Source: JAIRVZ01 sp031553755 | GTDB taxonomy: Bacteria > Bacteroidota > Bacteroidia > Bacteroidales > Azobacteroidaceae | Assembly: GCA_031553755.1 (NCBI GenBank) | Contig: JAVBKZ010000008.1 | Span: 59,907-123,906 of the forward strand | Reading direction: 5' to 3' | DNA: 64,000 nt | Shown: piece by piece, positions 63,827-64,000 of the stretch | Numbering within the stretch: position 1 is the first letter of the stretch | How the letters are laid out: each line of letters opens with the position of its first letter | The notes under the pieces: generated by a model | The model's database searches: none | What the model saw: the letters and a program-made list of their open reading frames with translations, nothing else | Told to the model about the DNA's origin: nothing | Program-made: the position numbers and the translations under genes

Positions 63827-63910
63827 TTTGGCGTCAGGCGGGGTTTAGCAGTAGCTTGACAGTTCGTACGGACTTCGCCCGCCCGAACGCCAAGCCGCCG
63901 ACCGTTAGCT
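63827..63910 (+). repeat. attC11, right part
   Basis: Begins TTTGGCGTCAGGCGGGG, ends CGCCAAGCCGCCGACC with right box GTTAGCT (63904-63910). It completes the site begun at 57823. Confidence 0.85.
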
Positions 63911-64000
63911 GCAATCGAGCGGGACATTGCTGTAAAAAAGTACATTAAGAAAAGGGATTAATTTTAGAAAAATCAGAGGGCTGATTTTTTCCTCTCAAGT
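63905..64000 (+). other. Cassette 12: second copy of the non-coding cassette (cut by window edge)
   Basis: From the core GTTAGCT to the window end (63904-64000) the 97 bases are identical to 53976-54072, including the AAAATCAG/CTGATTTT hairpin and the start of the outer stem CTCAAGT. This is a duplicated cassette; the rest lies beyond the window. Confidence 0.85.

Larger units (their letters stand above)
57841..63831 (-). mobile_element. Serine-recombinase element inserted in attC11
   Basis: 5991 bp bounded by TTTGG on both sides (57836-57840 and 63827-63831). TACGATTTAAGTGTGT at 57850-57865 is repeated inverted at 63805-63820 (16 of 16 bases), 9 and 6 bases from the borders. All genes are on the minus strand, opposite to the cassettes. 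The serine recombinase next to the right end is the likely mover. The shared TTTGG contains the presumed crossover dinucleotide. Alternatively the repeats could be recombinase-binding arms of attL/attR. Confidence 0.75.
39997..64000. mobile_element. Integron-like gene-cassette array with divergent tyrosine recombinase
   Basis: A minus-strand tyrosine recombinase, a + strand promoter, a GTTAGCG crossover core and eleven attC-like sites separate eleven complete cassettes, with a twelfth running off the window. Cassettes 1-12 start at 41227, 42793, 43416, 45525, 48097, 51096, 52588, 53977, 54375, 55196, 57207 and 63905. For each, the sequence right after the upstream G is the reverse complement of the bases before AAC at its end: GTTAGCGGC/GCCGCTAAC, GTTGGGTGC/GCACCCAAC, GTTATATGCC/GGCATATAAC and so on. 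That is the signature of circular cassettes joined at G^TT. All cassette genes point away from the recombinase. The recombinase is not a clear IntI, so I call it integron-like. Confidence 0.88.

Noticed and set aside
57841..63831. The inserted element as a group II intron or an IS with DDE transposase
   Set aside because: No reverse transcriptase or DDE transposase is present; the gene at the end is a serine recombinase.
42702..63910. Regular GC-rich repeats as a CRISPR array
   Set aside because: Spacing is hundreds to thousands of bases with genes between, the units are long asymmetric hairpins, and there are no Cas genes.
42702..63910. Repeats as REP/BIME-type dispersed palindromes
   Set aside because: The boundary bases are cassette-specific and match the cassette's own start, and all units face the same way behind a recombinase; REP elements show neither.

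Overview
The window is AT-rich chromosome from a member of the Bacteroidota (Bacteroidetes). Three things point there: many genes follow the phylum's promoter signature (-7 box TAnnTTTG, with a TTG about 19 bp upstream in the clearest cases); one secreted protein ends in a type IX secretion (T9SS) sorting domain; and the gene families are typical of Bacteroidales (GT3-type glycogen synthase, S-type sulfatase, SusD-free housekeeping blocks, YqgE, WYL regulators). No rRNA, tRNA or CRISPR array was found.

Positions 1 to about 39,990 are ordinary chromosome. In order: agmatine deiminase (partial), a DUF1016/PDDEXK nuclease, mazG, a cytidylyltransferase-GHMP kinase fusion, dsbD, yqgE, a GNAT / glycosyltransferase / HAD block and recR; a VOC-WYL regulator pair; a two-component system, an ATPase and a three-gene heavy-metal RND efflux operon; a ChaA-type antiporter; a GyrI-like protein whose promoter is a near copy of the VOC-WYL promoter; an OPT transporter, aldose epimerase, sulfatase and MscS channel; glycogen phosphorylase and synthase; a lipid acyltransferase / nitrilase / MFS block; an ECF sigma factor, an NfeD protease and apgM.

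Positions 39,997 to 64,000 form an integron-like gene-cassette array, the main discovery here. A tyrosine recombinase (39997-41076, minus) diverges from a run of cassettes. Between them lie a textbook Bacteroidota promoter pointing into the array (Pc-like) and a crossover core GTTAGCG (attI-like). Eleven attC-like sites follow, most about 97 bp, each an imperfect hairpin bounded by an ...AAC box and a GTT... box. In every cassette the bases just after the upstream GTT are the reverse complement of the bases just before AAC at its own downstream end, exactly as expected if each cassette was inserted as a circle cut at G^TT. Two compensatory base changes in the hairpin arms support selection on the folded site. 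The recombinase has all tyrosine-recombinase catalytic residues and an IntI/Xer-like C-terminus, but I see no IntI-specific insertion and it carries an extra N-terminal domain of roughly 80 residues, so it may be a distinct integron-integrase lineage.

All cassette genes lie on the + strand: a lipoprotein; a small membrane protein; a MuiA-like protein; a HhH-GPD glycosylase plus a T9SS-secreted repeat protein; a complete type II restriction-modification system (Vsr-methyltransferase fusion plus HpaII-like endonuclease); a serine hydrolase; a Hint-domain protein; a non-coding cassette with a striking multi-hairpin structure; an immunity-like protein; an AAA-ATPase with a TOPRIM/DUF4435-like C-terminus; and a DKNYY lipoprotein. 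The non-coding cassette begins again, identical for 97 bases, at the window's right edge.

A 6-kb element (57841-63831) interrupts the eleventh attC. It carries a serine recombinase, a 5'-truncated RadC, a small tyrosine recombinase and a three-gene operon (small protein, TPR protein, trypsin-like protease-TPR lipoprotein), all on the minus strand. It has a 16-bp inverted repeat near both ends and TTTGG at both borders; removing it restores a perfect attC.
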